A stretch of 64,000 bases of DNA from Planctomycetota bacterium (GCA_026692905.1 JAPLNL010000112.1:1-64000); one strand, 5' to 3'. Numbered from the stretch's first letter, positions 1-8,856 are shown. Notes: generated from the letters alone by a model not told the origin. Numbers and translations: made by a program.

Positions 1-8
1 ATAGTTAA

Positions 9-32
9 TTCACTAGCTTGCGCGTCGTGCTA
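9..32 (+). repeat. Dispersed repeat A, copy 1
   Basis: A 24-bp unit that begins TTCACTAGCTTG and ends CGTCGTGCTA. Its ends CTAGC and GCTAG are inverted, so it can fold as a short hairpin. The same unit recurs at nine other places in this window in both orientations. Downstream, at 59-92, a 34-bp block matches 3278-3311 at 28 positions by eye, and both blocks lie 3' of an A unit, so the mobile unit is probably longer than 24 bp. The rest of 1-171 shows no gene. Confidence 0.9.
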
Positions 33-171
33 GGTATATTTGAACCCGCCGCTCGCTCTTAGCACGCCAAGCCTGTTGCGAACGCAGGGCACAAGGCCCT
101 CGTTCGCTTTGTGCTCGTCTCGTTTTTAGGATCGGTGGTCATATTCCCGCACCCGATTCCAAAGCTGCAGA

Positions 172-1455
172 TCAATTTACTTCGCGTATGTCGATGAGAT
201 ATAGCTGGCGCCCTTGTTCGGTGTGTGGCGAGTCGATGCAGACCAGACCTTCATCTCGACTCAGGCGCGGATGCGTGTCCACTCGCCATTCACCTTTGTA
301 TGCGGGTGGCGATGAAAACTCGCCCAAGTCAATACGACGATTCGAGTTGATGTGAAAGAGATGCGGTGTCTGGAATCGTTGCGCACTTTTCGGGTACGTA
401 TCGTTAAGAATCCATTCCTTGTTTCGGAGGTAAGTGAAGTGTCCGCCGCTATCGAGCACACCCTTGCCAACTTCCTCAACGATACCGCCGTCCCTGTCCT
501 GAAAAAGGAAATTGCCCCATTCGCTGTTACCCAACCAGCCTTTGGCTTGGGAGAGAATGTGGGTCGAATCACGCCAAATAAAGTGCGAGGCATAGCCGTT
601 CGGAATGATGATGCGTAAGTCGCTACCGTCCATGGCGGTAGTGATGAGTCGCGTGAGGTGACCACCGCCTGGTTGCGTCCAGCGATGCAGCAGGATCATG
701 CGTTTCCCATCAGGACTGCAGAGCAAGTGATACGCATGGTGCTTGGAGCCCGGAAGATTGGAGGCGACTTCTCCGGTCCTGGCTAGCTGTTGGTGAGTCA
801 CCACAAGTTTTTCCTGCCCTGTTTCCAGGTTCACGTGTGTGATACCGCTTTCGGCGGGAGCCATGTCGTCGAAATAGCGATCACGAATCCCTGCGTATCC
901 ATAGCCGGGACGACAGTCTGCCACACGAGCGAAATCGCATGAGACAGCTTCTTTTCCGTTGGGACTCAACGCGTAAATTGGGGCTGGGACCGTTTGCTTG
1001 TCGCCTGTCTTGACATCCAAAATGTGGCTGACGAAGCGGTCTTGATCTCGGTCATTCCAGATGACTCTCGATTCGGTGCCTGGTAGCCATTGCAGCATGC
1101 AGCCTTGTTGCCAGTTCCAAGCCCGAGTGGTCCCCAGTGGAATCCAACGGTCCTGTTCTTGGAGATCGACCATCCCAACCTCGATGACATCTTCCGCTGT
1201 AGGCGATCGATGCTCGAAGCTAACTTTATTGCTCAGAACAAATCGATTGTCAGGTGAGAACTGAAGTTTGTCGTAGTAGCCGAACCAATGAAATCCAGGG
1301 CCTCGCGTAATTTGTCGAATCGGCGGAAATGCGACTGTGCCCCGAGCAAACAAACTCGTACTAATCGAAGCAACGGCCAACGTTCCAAAAAATGTTCGCC
1401 GGGTAGTTTTCTTTGTCATTTTCGTTGTCAATGATGCATTCATCTTGATTATCAT
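172..1455 (-). CDS. Tat-exported beta-propeller protein
   Basis: The N-terminus carries a twin-arginine signal (TRRTFFG followed by a hydrophobic stretch ending near SLFARG). The mature part has repeated TolB/WD40-like segments such as FSPDNRF, LSPNGKE and CSPDGKR, with His-rich turns. This fits a secreted six- or seven-bladed propeller; the ligand is unknown, and a hydrolase-associated or polysaccharide-lyase-like role is only a guess. The most upstream ATG overlaps the stop of the upstream MFS gene as ATGA, which argues for translational coupling. Methionines at residues 5 and 13 are alternative starts that keep the Tat motif. Confidence 0.7.
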   Translation of the reverse strand: MIIKMNASLTTKMTKKTTRRTFFGTLAVASISTSLFARGTVAFPPIRQITRGPGFHWFGYYDKLQFSPDNRFVLSNKVSFEHRSPTAEDVIEVGMVDLQEQDRWIPLGTTRAWNWQQGCMLQWLPGTESRVIWNDRDQDRFVSHILDVKTGDKQTVPAPIYALSPNGKEAVSCDFARVADCRPGYGYAGIRDRYFDDMAPAESGITHVNLETGQEKLVVTHQQLARTGEVASNLPGSKHHAYHLLCSPDGKRMILLHRWTQPGGGHLTRLITTAMDGSDLRIIIPNGYASHFIWRDSTHILSQAKGWLGNSEWGNFLFQDRDGGIVEEVGKGVLDSGGHFTYLRNKEWILNDTYPKSAQRFQTPHLFHINSNRRIDLGEFSSPPAYKGEWRVDTHPRLSRDEGLVCIDSPHTEQGRQLYLIDIREVN

Positions 1456-2678
1456 TCTTGGCTTTGCCGAACCTCGAGGATTGAGTGACTGCCATGATAT
1501 CGCGTAGTAAAGTAGATTAAAACTCCCACGACGAGCAAGCTAAGTCCACCCCAGTAGAGACTCCAATGCACACTGCCGTCCGATGTACACATCCCCAACC
1601 AAGCTCCACACCAAAGATAACCGGTAAGGCTTCCCAGTCCGCCCGTCATCAAGCTCAGCAGTGCCTGCGCGCGAGTTCGCCAGCCAGGTTCGATACGTTC
1701 CGCTAGGTAGATTTGACTGCCGATATAAGTAAACGTGAATGCGATTCCATGCAGACTCAAACCGAGCAAGACAAAAAAGGTTGAGTTGGTTGCGTAGAGG
1801 GCGTATCGAAACACGCCGACCCCAATCCCCGTGGCGACAACCCATTTGAATCTCCACCGACGGAGCATCGCCCCCATACTTACCAAAGCGATCACTTCGG
1901 TGACTTGACCAAGCGACATCCAAGCGCTCGTTCGCTCGAGTCCGAGCTCCGCCAAGTGGGGTGGCGTAAACGGATAAAAGGCCGCAAACGGAATCGCGAT
2001 CAGTGCTGCTGTGATGAAAACAACGCAATGGTCATTGTTTCTCAGCAAACTCAATGCATCCCAGCCAAATCGTTCTCGAAGCGTTAGCGGTTGAGCACTC
2101 AGTCGGTTTAGCATTTCAGAAGGCAATCGCCATGTGAATGCTCCGAGCATCATCCACAATATGCTACTTACGTAAAACGCCCGAGGGCTAGCATCCAGCG
2201 CTAGCAGACTGATCAACCAACAGCCGACCATCCACCCTACCGTGCCGAGCGCACGGATCGACCCGAATTGGCGTTTAGATCGAATCAGCTGCGAGAAGAC
2301 GATAGAGCCAGCTAGGCTCGATGTCGGGCTGCAAAACAACGCTTGCACCTGGATCAACAATAGAATCGCCCAACTGTCGGCTTTGCCTTGAATGGCCCAC
2401 GCAATCAAACCCACGAGCGCCGCGGTCGCAAAACTGATCCAACGCAAAACCTTGGGTGGTGCAACCGACCGATCTGCCATCGCACCGAAGAATAAAGGGG
2501 ACAGGATGGCCGCAATGGCCGACGCAGCGAAAGCCATCGGCTTAATCGATCCCACGCCCGCCGCATCGAGAACTCTGCCAAGAGGGACAAACCAAGAGGC
2601 CAATGCCATTCCATGGAGGAACAGCAAAGCCATCAATTCCACTTCCTCGACAACTGTTAGATTGCGATCCGAATCCAC
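1452..2678 (-). CDS. MFS transporter, nucleoside-permease-like
   Basis: A 408-residue polytopic membrane protein with about twelve hydrophobic segments. The loop after helix 4 reads FGSIRALGTVGWMVGCW, the pattern typical of the NupG/XapB nucleoside:H+ symporter branch of the major facilitator superfamily. The stop codon overlaps the start of the exported propeller gene, so the two are probably translated together and may take up and bind the same substrate. Nucleoside as substrate is inferred from the family only. Confidence 0.75.
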   Translation of the reverse strand: MDSDRNLTVVEEVELMALLFLHGMALASWFVPLGRVLDAAGVGSIKPMAFAASAIAAILSPLFFGAMADRSVAPPKVLRWISFATAALVGLIAWAIQGKADSWAILLLIQVQALFCSPTSSLAGSIVFSQLIRSKRQFGSIRALGTVGWMVGCWLISLLALDASPRAFYVSSILWMMLGAFTWRLPSEMLNRLSAQPLTLRERFGWDALSLLRNNDHCVVFITAALIAIPFAAFYPFTPPHLAELGLERTSAWMSLGQVTEVIALVSMGAMLRRWRFKWVVATGIGVGVFRYALYATNSTFFVLLGLSLHGIAFTFTYIGSQIYLAERIEPGWRTRAQALLSLMTGGLGSLTGYLWCGAWLGMCTSDGSVHWSLYWGGLSLLVVGVLIYFTTRYHGSHSILEVRQSQE

Positions 2679-2781
2679 GCACCATCATCCATAAAGCCAC
2701 AACCAATCGATTGCATCGAAGTATCAACTCAACGTAAGTTCGCGGAAAGTCTAACAGCATCGTCGGTTCAATGCGAGATCG

Positions 2782-2946
2782 TCAGCGATTTCGAACGAAA
2801 TCGTAGGAAAAGGCGCCAAGCAGCTGCTTTTCAGGAACCGTGTGGCATAGGGAACATTCAACTGTCGCTCGAATCGAACCCAACATTCGGATCCGATTGG
2901 CATGGGACTCGATCACGACTTGTTCGCCTTTCGAAAGCCTCGCCAT
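2782..2946 (-). CDS. Small protein with CxxCH motif
   Basis: A 54-residue reading frame starting ATGGCGAGG and preceded by a purine-rich AAAGAAAGG. It contains CSLCHTVPEKQLLGAFSYDF; CSLCH is a CxxCH haem-attachment pattern, though no signal peptide precedes it. The LLGAFSY tail resembles, from memory, a motif at the ends of secreted planctomycete proteins. It begins 9 bp after the stop of another tiny frame (2956-3090) with a membrane segment, so the two may form a membrane-plus-haem pair, or be remnants of one longer gene split by frameshifts. Confidence 0.5.
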   Translation of the reverse strand: MARLSKGEQVVIESHANRIRMLGSIRATVECSLCHTVPEKQLLGAFSYDFVRNR

Positions 2947-2955
2947 CGCCTTTCT

Positions 2956-3090
2956 TTAGTCGCTGATGGCTTGGTACTCTTGCTTGAGTTGCTCCAGTCG
3001 TCCTAAAAGATGGAAGTAACCCAAGAGGCTTGCAACAAGTGCGGTCAGAAGTATCAACGTGAGCGAGTTGAATTGAAGATTTCGTCTCAA
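2956..3090 (-). CDS. Putative tiny single-span membrane protein
   Basis: A 44-residue frame from a TTG codon, with GAGAGAG about 11 bases upstream. It holds one clear hydrophobic helix (TLILLTALVASLLGYFHLLG) followed by a charged tail (RLEQLKQEYQAISD), a pattern much like the N-terminal anchors of many planctomycete membrane proteins. It lies directly upstream of the CxxCH frame on the same strand. The start codon is weak, and it could be the 5' fossil of a larger gene that once included both frames. Confidence 0.35.
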   Translation of the reverse strand: MRRNLQFNSLTLILLTALVASLLGYFHLLGRLEQLKQEYQAISD

Positions 3091-3129
3091 AGGATTCGCG
3101 ACTCTCTCTGTATTTAGCCTAACCTACCT

Positions 3130-3153
3130 TAGCACGACGCGCAAGCTAGTGAA
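3130..3153 (-). repeat. Dispersed repeat A, copy 2
   Basis: Exact 24-bp unit, reverse orientation. It heads a cluster of three copies between 3130 and 3226, directly upstream of the tricorn fossil. Confidence 0.9.
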
Positions 3154-3165
3154 TCGGCAACCCAA

Positions 3166-3189
3166 TTCACTAGCTTGCGCGTCGTGCTA
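3166..3189 (+). repeat. Dispersed repeat A, copy 3
   Basis: Exact unit in the forward orientation, 12 bp after copy 2 and facing it as an inverted pair. Confidence 0.9.
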
Positions 3190-3194
3190 GATAT

Positions 3195-3226
3195 TTCACT
3201 AGCTTGCGCGATTGCGCGTCGTGCTA
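3195..3226 (+). repeat. Dispersed repeat A, copy 4, with 8-bp internal duplication
   Basis: Unit in the forward orientation with ATTGCGCG inserted in the middle, apparently a duplication of the internal TTGCGCG. A related block at 3278-3311 matches 59-92, so the element probably extends past the 24-bp core. Confidence 0.85.
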
Positions 3227-3281
3227 CGTATGTTTAAACCGCAAACGTTCAAATGGGGACATCCAATCTTCGACATCTTAG

Positions 3282-3788
3282 CACACCAAGCACATTGCGA
3301 ACGTTGGGCACGGTGAAGATCTCTGGACGGCTCCGCGAACAGGTGGCGTCGCCTCGCCTCTCGCATCCCCAACAGGCGAGGAAGCGTTGCCACGTTTCAG
3401 CCCCGATGGGAAAACCATCGCATTCGTGGGAAACTATGAGGGAAACGAGGACATCTACACCATCCCAACCGAGGGTGGTCCGGCCAAACGAATGACGTAC
3501 CACCCCAGTGCCGAATTGCTCTGCGACTGGACATTTGACGGCAAGCTCCTCTACTCCTCAAATGCCTATGCTGGCCTTGGACGTCAAGCTCAGTTGTTTG
3601 TTCGCGGTTTGGACGAACCTCTACCACAGAAGCTGGCCGTTCCCTACGGTACCAATGGAGCAATCAACGGCGACGGTACCTTCTTGGCCTATACCCCACA
3701 CAGCCATGACTATCGAACTTGGAAACGTTATCGAGGTGGAATGGCTTCATATTGTCCGAAGACGAGCATGATCACGTATCCATCCTAG
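3282..3788 (+). pseudogene. Fragment of a tricorn-protease-like beta-propeller gene
   Basis: From about 3312 the frame reads GHGEDLWTAPRTGG, then PRFSPDGKTIAFVGNYEG, IYTIPTEGGPAKRMTYHP and YTPHSHDYRTWKRYRGG. These are the hallmark PD40/tricorn propeller repeats of the N-terminal part of a protein normally over 1000 residues. The frame has no signal peptide; an in-frame TAG sits at 3279-3281 within repeat-like sequence. At about 3735 the homology stops abruptly and the frame ends in unrelated residues at 3788. The fragment is cut at both ends, between a repeat cluster and an opposite-strand gene, and is very unlikely to make a working protease. Confidence 0.75.
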
Positions 3789-4403
3789 TAGTCCATTTGT
3801 GTCTGGCCAGATTGGGCCGGAGTGTGCTAGCTTTGACGCTATCCAAAATGGAGTCCCTGCAACGATGCGTATCTCTTCCAGGCTGGATTGCGGCCAGCGT
3901 GGCGTCACTAACTCCTTATTTCCTCGATAAAAATCCGGGTACAGCGGTTGCGGATGTTCAAAGATAATGGTCGCTAAAAACCAGAGTTTGTCCGGTTCCA
4001 AATTTCTATTCGATTTGCAGGCTTTTAAGTATGATTCAAAGGTAGATAGCGTAAACGCAATGTCCTTGTTCCGAAAAAGCGAGGCTGCGTCCAAAAGCGT
4101 GCGAGAGTCGTGGATATTCGCAATCAGACGTAGCTCAACGCTCAAATTTTCGGAAGAATCAAGGCTGGCGTCTCCGACAAGTTGCTTCAATTGCTTCTTA
4201 TCGGATTCGCTTAGAGACTTCTTAGGAATGGATAGATAGTGATTTGGATTGGCCCCCGTCCGAATTACGATCTCTTTAGATCGAATGAGAATGATATCAC
4301 CACGAACAGATTCTCCGTGCCTATCTGGCCACAGGCGACTCAGCTTTGGTGGTTGATGGCAGAAAAGAAATAAGACTGTGCTGACAGCGAAGGCGATAGT
4401 CAT
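3747..4403 (-). CDS. Secreted or membrane-anchored hypothetical protein
   Basis: I do not recognise a family. Starting at the ATG at 4403 gives a 218-residue protein with a hydrophobic N-terminus (MTIAFAVSTVLFLFCHQ) suited to a signal peptide. A longer frame to 4505 exists, but its extra 34 residues are encoded by hairpin repeat B, so I reject that start. The middle is charged and helical. The last residues overlap the broken 3' end of the tricorn fragment on the other strand, so the C-terminus may have been altered by the same rearrangement. Confidence 0.5.
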   Translation of the reverse strand: MTIAFAVSTVLFLFCHQPPKLSRLWPDRHGESVRGDIILIRSKEIVIRTGANPNHYLSIPKKSLSESDKKQLKQLVGDASLDSSENLSVELRLIANIHDSRTLLDAASLFRNKDIAFTLSTFESYLKACKSNRNLEPDKLWFLATIIFEHPQPLYPDFYRGNKELVTPRWPQSSLEEIRIVAGTPFWIASKLAHSGPIWPDTNGLLGWIRDHARLRTI

Positions 4404-4446
4404 TTGTGCCTCACATGGAATGCTGTGGGGGCTTGTGCGCAATCGT

Positions 4447-4485
4447 CGCGGAGCGACGAGCGACAATGTCGCCCTTCGCTCCGCG
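4447..4485. repeat. Dispersed hairpin repeat B, copy 1
   Basis: A near-perfect nested palindrome: outer arms CGCGGAGCGA (4447-4456) and TCGCTCCGCG (4476-4485), inner arms GCGAC (4460-4464) and GTCGC (4468-4472) around AAT. A second copy in inverted orientation lies at 16241-16279, with matching flanks. It resembles REP/MITE-type elements. Confidence 0.85.
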
Positions 4486-4575
4486 AAGGTCGCGTGCTGC
4501 AGCACCGATTACAAATAAGCAATTCAATACTGCCTAAGTAATTCATAAATGTGCCCCAGTGAGTCTACTGTCCAA

Positions 4576-4599
4576 TTCACTAGCTTGCGCGTCGTGCTA
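4576..4599 (+). repeat. Dispersed repeat A, copy 5
   Basis: Exact unit, first of a direct pair just downstream of the pseudokinase gene. Confidence 0.9.
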
Positions 4600-4605
4600 T
4601 CGTAA

Positions 4606-4629
4606 TTCACTAGCTTGCGCGTCGTGCTA
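4606..4629 (+). repeat. Dispersed repeat A, copy 6
   Basis: Exact unit, 6 bp after copy 5 in the same orientation, ending 16 bp from the pseudokinase stop codon. Confidence 0.9.
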
Positions 4630-4645
4630 TGGTTGCCAAACTGTT

Positions 4646-7600
4646 CTATTCACTCACGAATTCTTTAGGCAGCGTGGCGTTGTTACCCACGGCCCAAGTG
4701 CGAGTGGTGAGTTCGATCTTTTTTTGCCCAGGTTTGTCGGGATCGTCGAGAATCAGCCATACAACTTTCTGGTTCTGTTCCGTTGGCGACTGGACTGTAG
4801 TTACCGGGTTTGCTCGACGGACCAAATCCATCAATATGTTTCGCAAGGTGTCCCCTTGGTGCTTGAACGAGCGAATCGATTGATTGCGAGTGATACCTTC
4901 TTTTTGAAACGCTGTGCCGTTGATATTCATCGTAAGCGAGGCGCCTGCCAACACAGAATCGGTCACTTCACCTGCGATCAATTGCAAGGCTGCTTCCAAT
5001 GATTCTTGTTCAAAGCCAATGGTAATTTTTGACTCCAGTATTTCTTCGATCGACTTCGTCGCCGGCTTGGTGGCTGGCTTTGTCGATGAAGCAATGGTTG
5101 ATCCTGCATTTGCAACGGGGGGCTGCAATGCCATCCAACTTGCGATTGCGATATTGTTCATCGCATCGGTAGGAAGATAAACGTTGGTGACAACTTGTCC
5201 GTCCTCAAGTCCAAACCGTCCGTAACGATTAAGCGCTCTCATCATTTGCGGGAAACGCAGTCCCAAGGCTCTCCAATACGGATGAACGACCGAACCGGAT
5301 GTGAGTCCCTTTTCAAAGCCCTCGGGAATTTCGGCTAGTGTCGACTTCAGGGCCGAGGAAAATTTTCCAGCATCTCGGGTTTCAGAGCCAAGCATCCGGA
5401 GTTCCATGTACCAACGTGGCTCGATGGTGGTGGTAAACGTAACGGCTTGCATTGTCTCATCAATGGATTCGCGGAGCGTTGATTGGAGTTTGGGAGAGGA
5501 AGCCAGCAATTCTCTGCCATCGCCGAAGAGAAAGCTCGGCGCAAAAAGGAGGGTAAGATCCGATCGGCTATCCGTTGTTTTCAGAAGTGTCTCTAACTGG
5601 CGACGAACGGGAGCGGGAGCACCATTCATTTCGGGCAACGTCGCAATCAATTCTTGCGGACCAACAACGACCCGTTTGATCATCGCGCTGGCGTCTGTCT
5701 GCATGCCGTCCATCAAAGCGGCAGTCGGGTTCAAGGTCGCTTCGTTGCTCCACAGGCCTTTGCGATTGTCTTTCTTCGGATCGAACAACTGCATGGAAAA
5801 ACCGCCCAGACGCTGTGTTATGGAATCGACAGAGACCGGTTGCGCGTAAGAGAAACGAAATACAGCCTGAGGCACGCCAGGATTCTTGCTTGGAAGAAGC
5901 GCGATTGCTATCGAGCTGATTCGGTCGTCGGAGCCGAGCGGGATAGTCGAGAGTAGTTTGGTTAGCTCGGGATGCATATCCAGCCACCATTTGGATATTC
6001 CGGCTGCGTTGCCGCGGCGATGCCACAGGTTGCCGGAGACGAACACCATGGCTTCGATTCCTGAAGGAAGCATTTCAAGGGAATAAGGGGAACCAGCCTG
6101 GGGTGGCGCCCAGAGCAATTGGCCGTCATCAGGTTCGACCGCGAAATACTCGCTTACCGAGTCCGTTGGCAAGCGTTGCGCATTAGTTTCCGTGTTTCCG
6201 GTGCCCGATGGTTGTGTGGATGACGAACTTAGTTCTGAAGATTTCGGATTGGTGACAATCCCTGTTGGAGGAGCCACTTTGATTTCGCTGGATCCATTTT
6301 GGACCAGAACGGCGATAATGGCCGCGAAAATCAGGCAACAACCGCCGATCATGGCAGGGAGAAACCAGACGGGCTTCTTATTCTTTTTGGCCTTCTTCTT
6401 TTTCGGTTTAGCCTTGGTGGTCGTCGCAGGCTTCTTAGGCTGGGGAGGAGTCGTTTGAACTTTTACGGGAGCCTTTTCTTGTTCAGCCAATGCTGGCTTA
6501 TCTAGCACTAGCAAAACAGGCGAAAGCTCTGCTGGAACAAAGTCATCTTGGTTGACCCTTTCGGTTTCAACTAGGTTCTTTGCGGCGACAGGTGCAGGCT
6601 CCGATTTTGCGACTGACGCGGGAATTGAGGCTAGCTTTGAGGCTGGTTTAACGAGTTCAACTGGCGTGGTAGTTGTAACCGTTTTGGCGGGAACTGGTTT
6701 TACCGAGTTGGGTGGGGGCGATGCTTTCTTGGGTTGCACATCGGCATCGATAAGAGGCGATGCAACCGCATCCGGTGCCGAAATCTTCCGTGAGGCCTGT
6801 TGTATTCGCTCCGGGGTAGCGAGTTGTTCTGATGTGGCGTCGACCGCAAATTCAATCGCTTGCACCAGTTTCGATGCGGATTGGAATCGCGACGTTGGGT
6901 TCTTTGCCAAGAGATGCGCGAGGCATTGCTGAAGTGGTTGAGGTAGATCGGATTGGCTTAGTGGCCGAAAGCGTTGCGAGAAATGGGCTTTTGACCAAGC
7001 CTGGAACGATGCCCCCTGCTCAACACTATAGGGAGAATGTCTTGCAATGGATTGGTACCAAACGCAGCCGAGGGCGTACAAGTCGGATTGGAAGGAGAGT
7101 GACGCGTTTGGCAATGTTAACTCAGGTGCGGCCGTTTCGAATAGGCCGATTGGCTGCTCCGAAAAAACAGAATTTCCAGTTGCCAGGTACGGGTTTAGGG
7201 GTGGGAACACAGGATCGCGTCGGAGAACAAACTCCCCGTCATCGACACACCATACCGCATCGACACCAATTCGTCCGTGCACCATTCCTGCATCGTGCAT
7301 CTTTTGAAGACCGGCAGCGATTTGCTCGACCATATTTGCCGACTCCGACCAAGTTAATGGTCTGGTGCCTAGCAATTCGTTTAAGGACTGTCCTTCGAGA
7401 GCTTCACAAATACCGACAAAATTCGTTTTCTCGACTCCAGCAACGAGCCATTTGTCCAGCGATGGATGCAAAACATCGATTTGCTTGTTAGCCAAACGCA
7501 CGCTTGGAGGCCAACCGCGAATTTCAGGACGCAGGAGGCTATCGGGATTTAGAAAATAGCACCAACAGGCTGGGCGTTTGGTCCGACTGGTGTCCACGGC

Positions 7601-7873
7601 TTTTAGCCAGTGTGTTCCAAGCTTAGACTCCAAAGGTTCGGTGATTCGAAAGGAGCCGATGACAAGCGGGACGGCCAAATTCCCGAATAAGACGTTGGCT
7701 TGAAAAGAGGTGACTTTGCCGATTCGAATCAGTTCAGCGGCCAGGCGGTTGGGATCTTGGAGGCTTTCTGGCGAAGCCTTGCTGATTTCGATGGCCCAAC
7801 TTCGGCATTCGTCGGGCGATGCGAGTCCAGCGGCATGGATGCGCTCCCAAAGTTGAACCGTCGTTGGCGTCAC
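4646..7873 (-). CDS. Membrane-anchored pseudokinase with large exported domain
   Basis: A 1075-residue protein. Residues about 70-350 have a serine/threonine-kinase-like fold with APE (249-251) and SDLYALGCVWYQ (263-274), but the catalytic loop reads HGRIGVDAVW (199-208) instead of HRDxKxxN, no DFG is visible and the glycine-rich loop is degenerate, so catalysis is unlikely. A Pro/Ala/Lys linker ends in a basic patch before one membrane helix (about 502-525). The roughly 550-residue exported part is unrecognised except for the last 130 residues, which resemble an STN-type domain (ITIGFEQESLEAALQLIAGE). It starts with GTG two bases after the stop of the deoxyhypusine-synthase-like gene, so the two are coupled. 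Confidence 0.75.
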   Translation of the reverse strand: MTPTTVQLWERIHAAGLASPDECRSWAIEISKASPESLQDPNRLAAELIRIGKVTSFQANVLFGNLAVPLVIGSFRITEPLESKLGTHWLKAVDTSRTKRPACWCYFLNPDSLLRPEIRGWPPSVRLANKQIDVLHPSLDKWLVAGVEKTNFVGICEALEGQSLNELLGTRPLTWSESANMVEQIAAGLQKMHDAGMVHGRIGVDAVWCVDDGEFVLRRDPVFPPLNPYLATGNSVFSEQPIGLFETAAPELTLPNASLSFQSDLYALGCVWYQSIARHSPYSVEQGASFQAWSKAHFSQRFRPLSQSDLPQPLQQCLAHLLAKNPTSRFQSASKLVQAIEFAVDATSEQLATPERIQQASRKISAPDAVASPLIDADVQPKKASPPPNSVKPVPAKTVTTTTPVELVKPASKLASIPASVAKSEPAPVAAKNLVETERVNQDDFVPAELSPVLLVLDKPALAEQEKAPVKVQTTPPQPKKPATTTKAKPKKKKAKKNKKPVWFLPAMIGGCCLIFAAIIAVLVQNGSSEIKVAPPTGIVTNPKSSELSSSSTQPSGTGNTETNAQRLPTDSVSEYFAVEPDDGQLLWAPPQAGSPYSLEMLPSGIEAMVFVSGNLWHRRGNAAGISKWWLDMHPELTKLLSTIPLGSDDRISSIAIALLPSKNPGVPQAVFRFSYAQPVSVDSITQRLGGFSMQLFDPKKDNRKGLWSNEATLNPTAALMDGMQTDASAMIKRVVVGPQELIATLPEMNGAPAPVRRQLETLLKTTDSRSDLTLLFAPSFLFGDGRELLASSPKLQSTLRESIDETMQAVTFTTTIEPRWYMELRMLGSETRDAGKFSSALKSTLAEIPEGFEKGLTSGSVVHPYWRALGLRFPQMMRALNRYGRFGLEDGQVVTNVYLPTDAMNNIAIASWMALQPPVANAGSTIASSTKPATKPATKSIEEILESKITIGFEQESLEAALQLIAGEVTDSVLAGASLTMNINGTAFQKEGITRNQSIRSFKHQGDTLRNILMDLVRRANPVTTVQSPTEQNQKVVWLILDDPDKPGQKKIELTTRTWAVGNNATLPKEFVSE

Positions 7874-7875
7874 TG

Positions 7876-8856
7876 TTATTGCCCTAGAACGTAGGCGAAA
7901 ATAAGGGGTGCTACGATACTTGCATCGCTATGGATCATGAACTTAGGCGAGTCTGGCGTCAACTTGTTCCAGGTGATTTTTTCGTTGGGAACGGCACCGC
8001 TGTAACCACCGTAGCTGGTCTCGGCGTCACTGATCTGTGCGAAATAGGCCCATCTTCGCGTGCCGGGTTCATCGCAATCCTGGATGAGCAAGGGTACGAC
8101 GCAAATGGCAAAGTCCCCAGCGATTCCTCCCCCGATTTGAAAGAATCCGACGCCTCGGTCCCGGCTAAATTCGCGGTACCAGTGGGCTAGCCGTTCAAGT
8201 TGATGCGTACCACTTTTTAGGGCGTGGTGGCTGGAAACGGTCCCATCCATGACTCGCGCGGTAAACATATTCCCTAGAGTACTATCCTCAATCCCTGGCG
8301 AAAAGACCGGGATACCGGCTTCTTTGGCAGCGATCATCCAGGAATGCTCGGCTGGTATCTGGTAGAGTGGCGTGAGTTCGGGGTCGTCCAGCAGCATAAA
8401 CATGTATTCATAAGGGAAATAGCTTTTGCCTTCCGCGGCTGCCTTGGCCCAATACTTGACGAGCCGGCTCTGCATGTGCTTCATCACGGTTTCGGGAATG
8501 CACGTGTCCGTAACTCGGTTGAAACCATCATTGCGCAAATCGACTTCATCCTGCACACTCAAAGAGCGCCAGTTGTCGATGACTTTGTATTCATCATGTG
8601 CGAACAAGTTGAAGAGGTCTTCTTCCAGATTTGCGGCTGTGCATGAGATTGCGTGAACTTTTCCGCGTCGAATCATTTCGGCCAACGATACACCAATTTC
8701 GGCCGTGCTCATGGCTCCAGCCAAAGAGACCATCATGGTGCCATGCTCGTTGTCCACGAAGTTTTTATACGATTTAGCTGCAGCAAGGGTTTCGCGCGCA
8801 TTGAAATGCCGAAAGTGCTTTTCCATGAACGCCGATAAGGTCATATTGAATCCCAT
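7876..8856 (-). CDS. Deoxyhypusine synthase-like protein
   Basis: The family is recognisable throughout: HFRHFNARE at the start, GTMMVSLAGAMSTAE for NAD binding, HAISCTAANLEED, GGGIAGDF, and near the C-terminus EKITWNKL followed by HSDASIVAPLIF. The lysine in ITWNKL corresponds to the catalytic lysine that carries the butylamine intermediate in the eukaryotic enzyme. Bacteria lack eIF5A, and bacterial members have been linked to polyamine chemistry such as homospermidine formation; the substrate here is unknown. An ATG at 8844 preceded by GGGA is an alternative start. It is coupled to the downstream pseudokinase gene. Confidence 0.8.
   Translation of the reverse strand: MGFNMTLSAFMEKHFRHFNARETLAAAKSYKNFVDNEHGTMMVSLAGAMSTAEIGVSLAEMIRRGKVHAISCTAANLEEDLFNLFAHDEYKVIDNWRSLSVQDEVDLRNDGFNRVTDTCIPETVMKHMQSRLVKYWAKAAAEGKSYFPYEYMFMLLDDPELTPLYQIPAEHSWMIAAKEAGIPVFSPGIEDSTLGNMFTARVMDGTVSSHHALKSGTHQLERLAHWYREFSRDRGVGFFQIGGGIAGDFAICVVPLLIQDCDEPGTRRWAYFAQISDAETSYGGYSGAVPNEKITWNKLTPDSPKFMIHSDASIVAPLIFAYVLGQ

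Noticed and set aside
3397-3663. Minus-strand frames over the tricorn fragment
   Set aside because: Shadows of the propeller repeats; the plus-strand frame has the family motifs.
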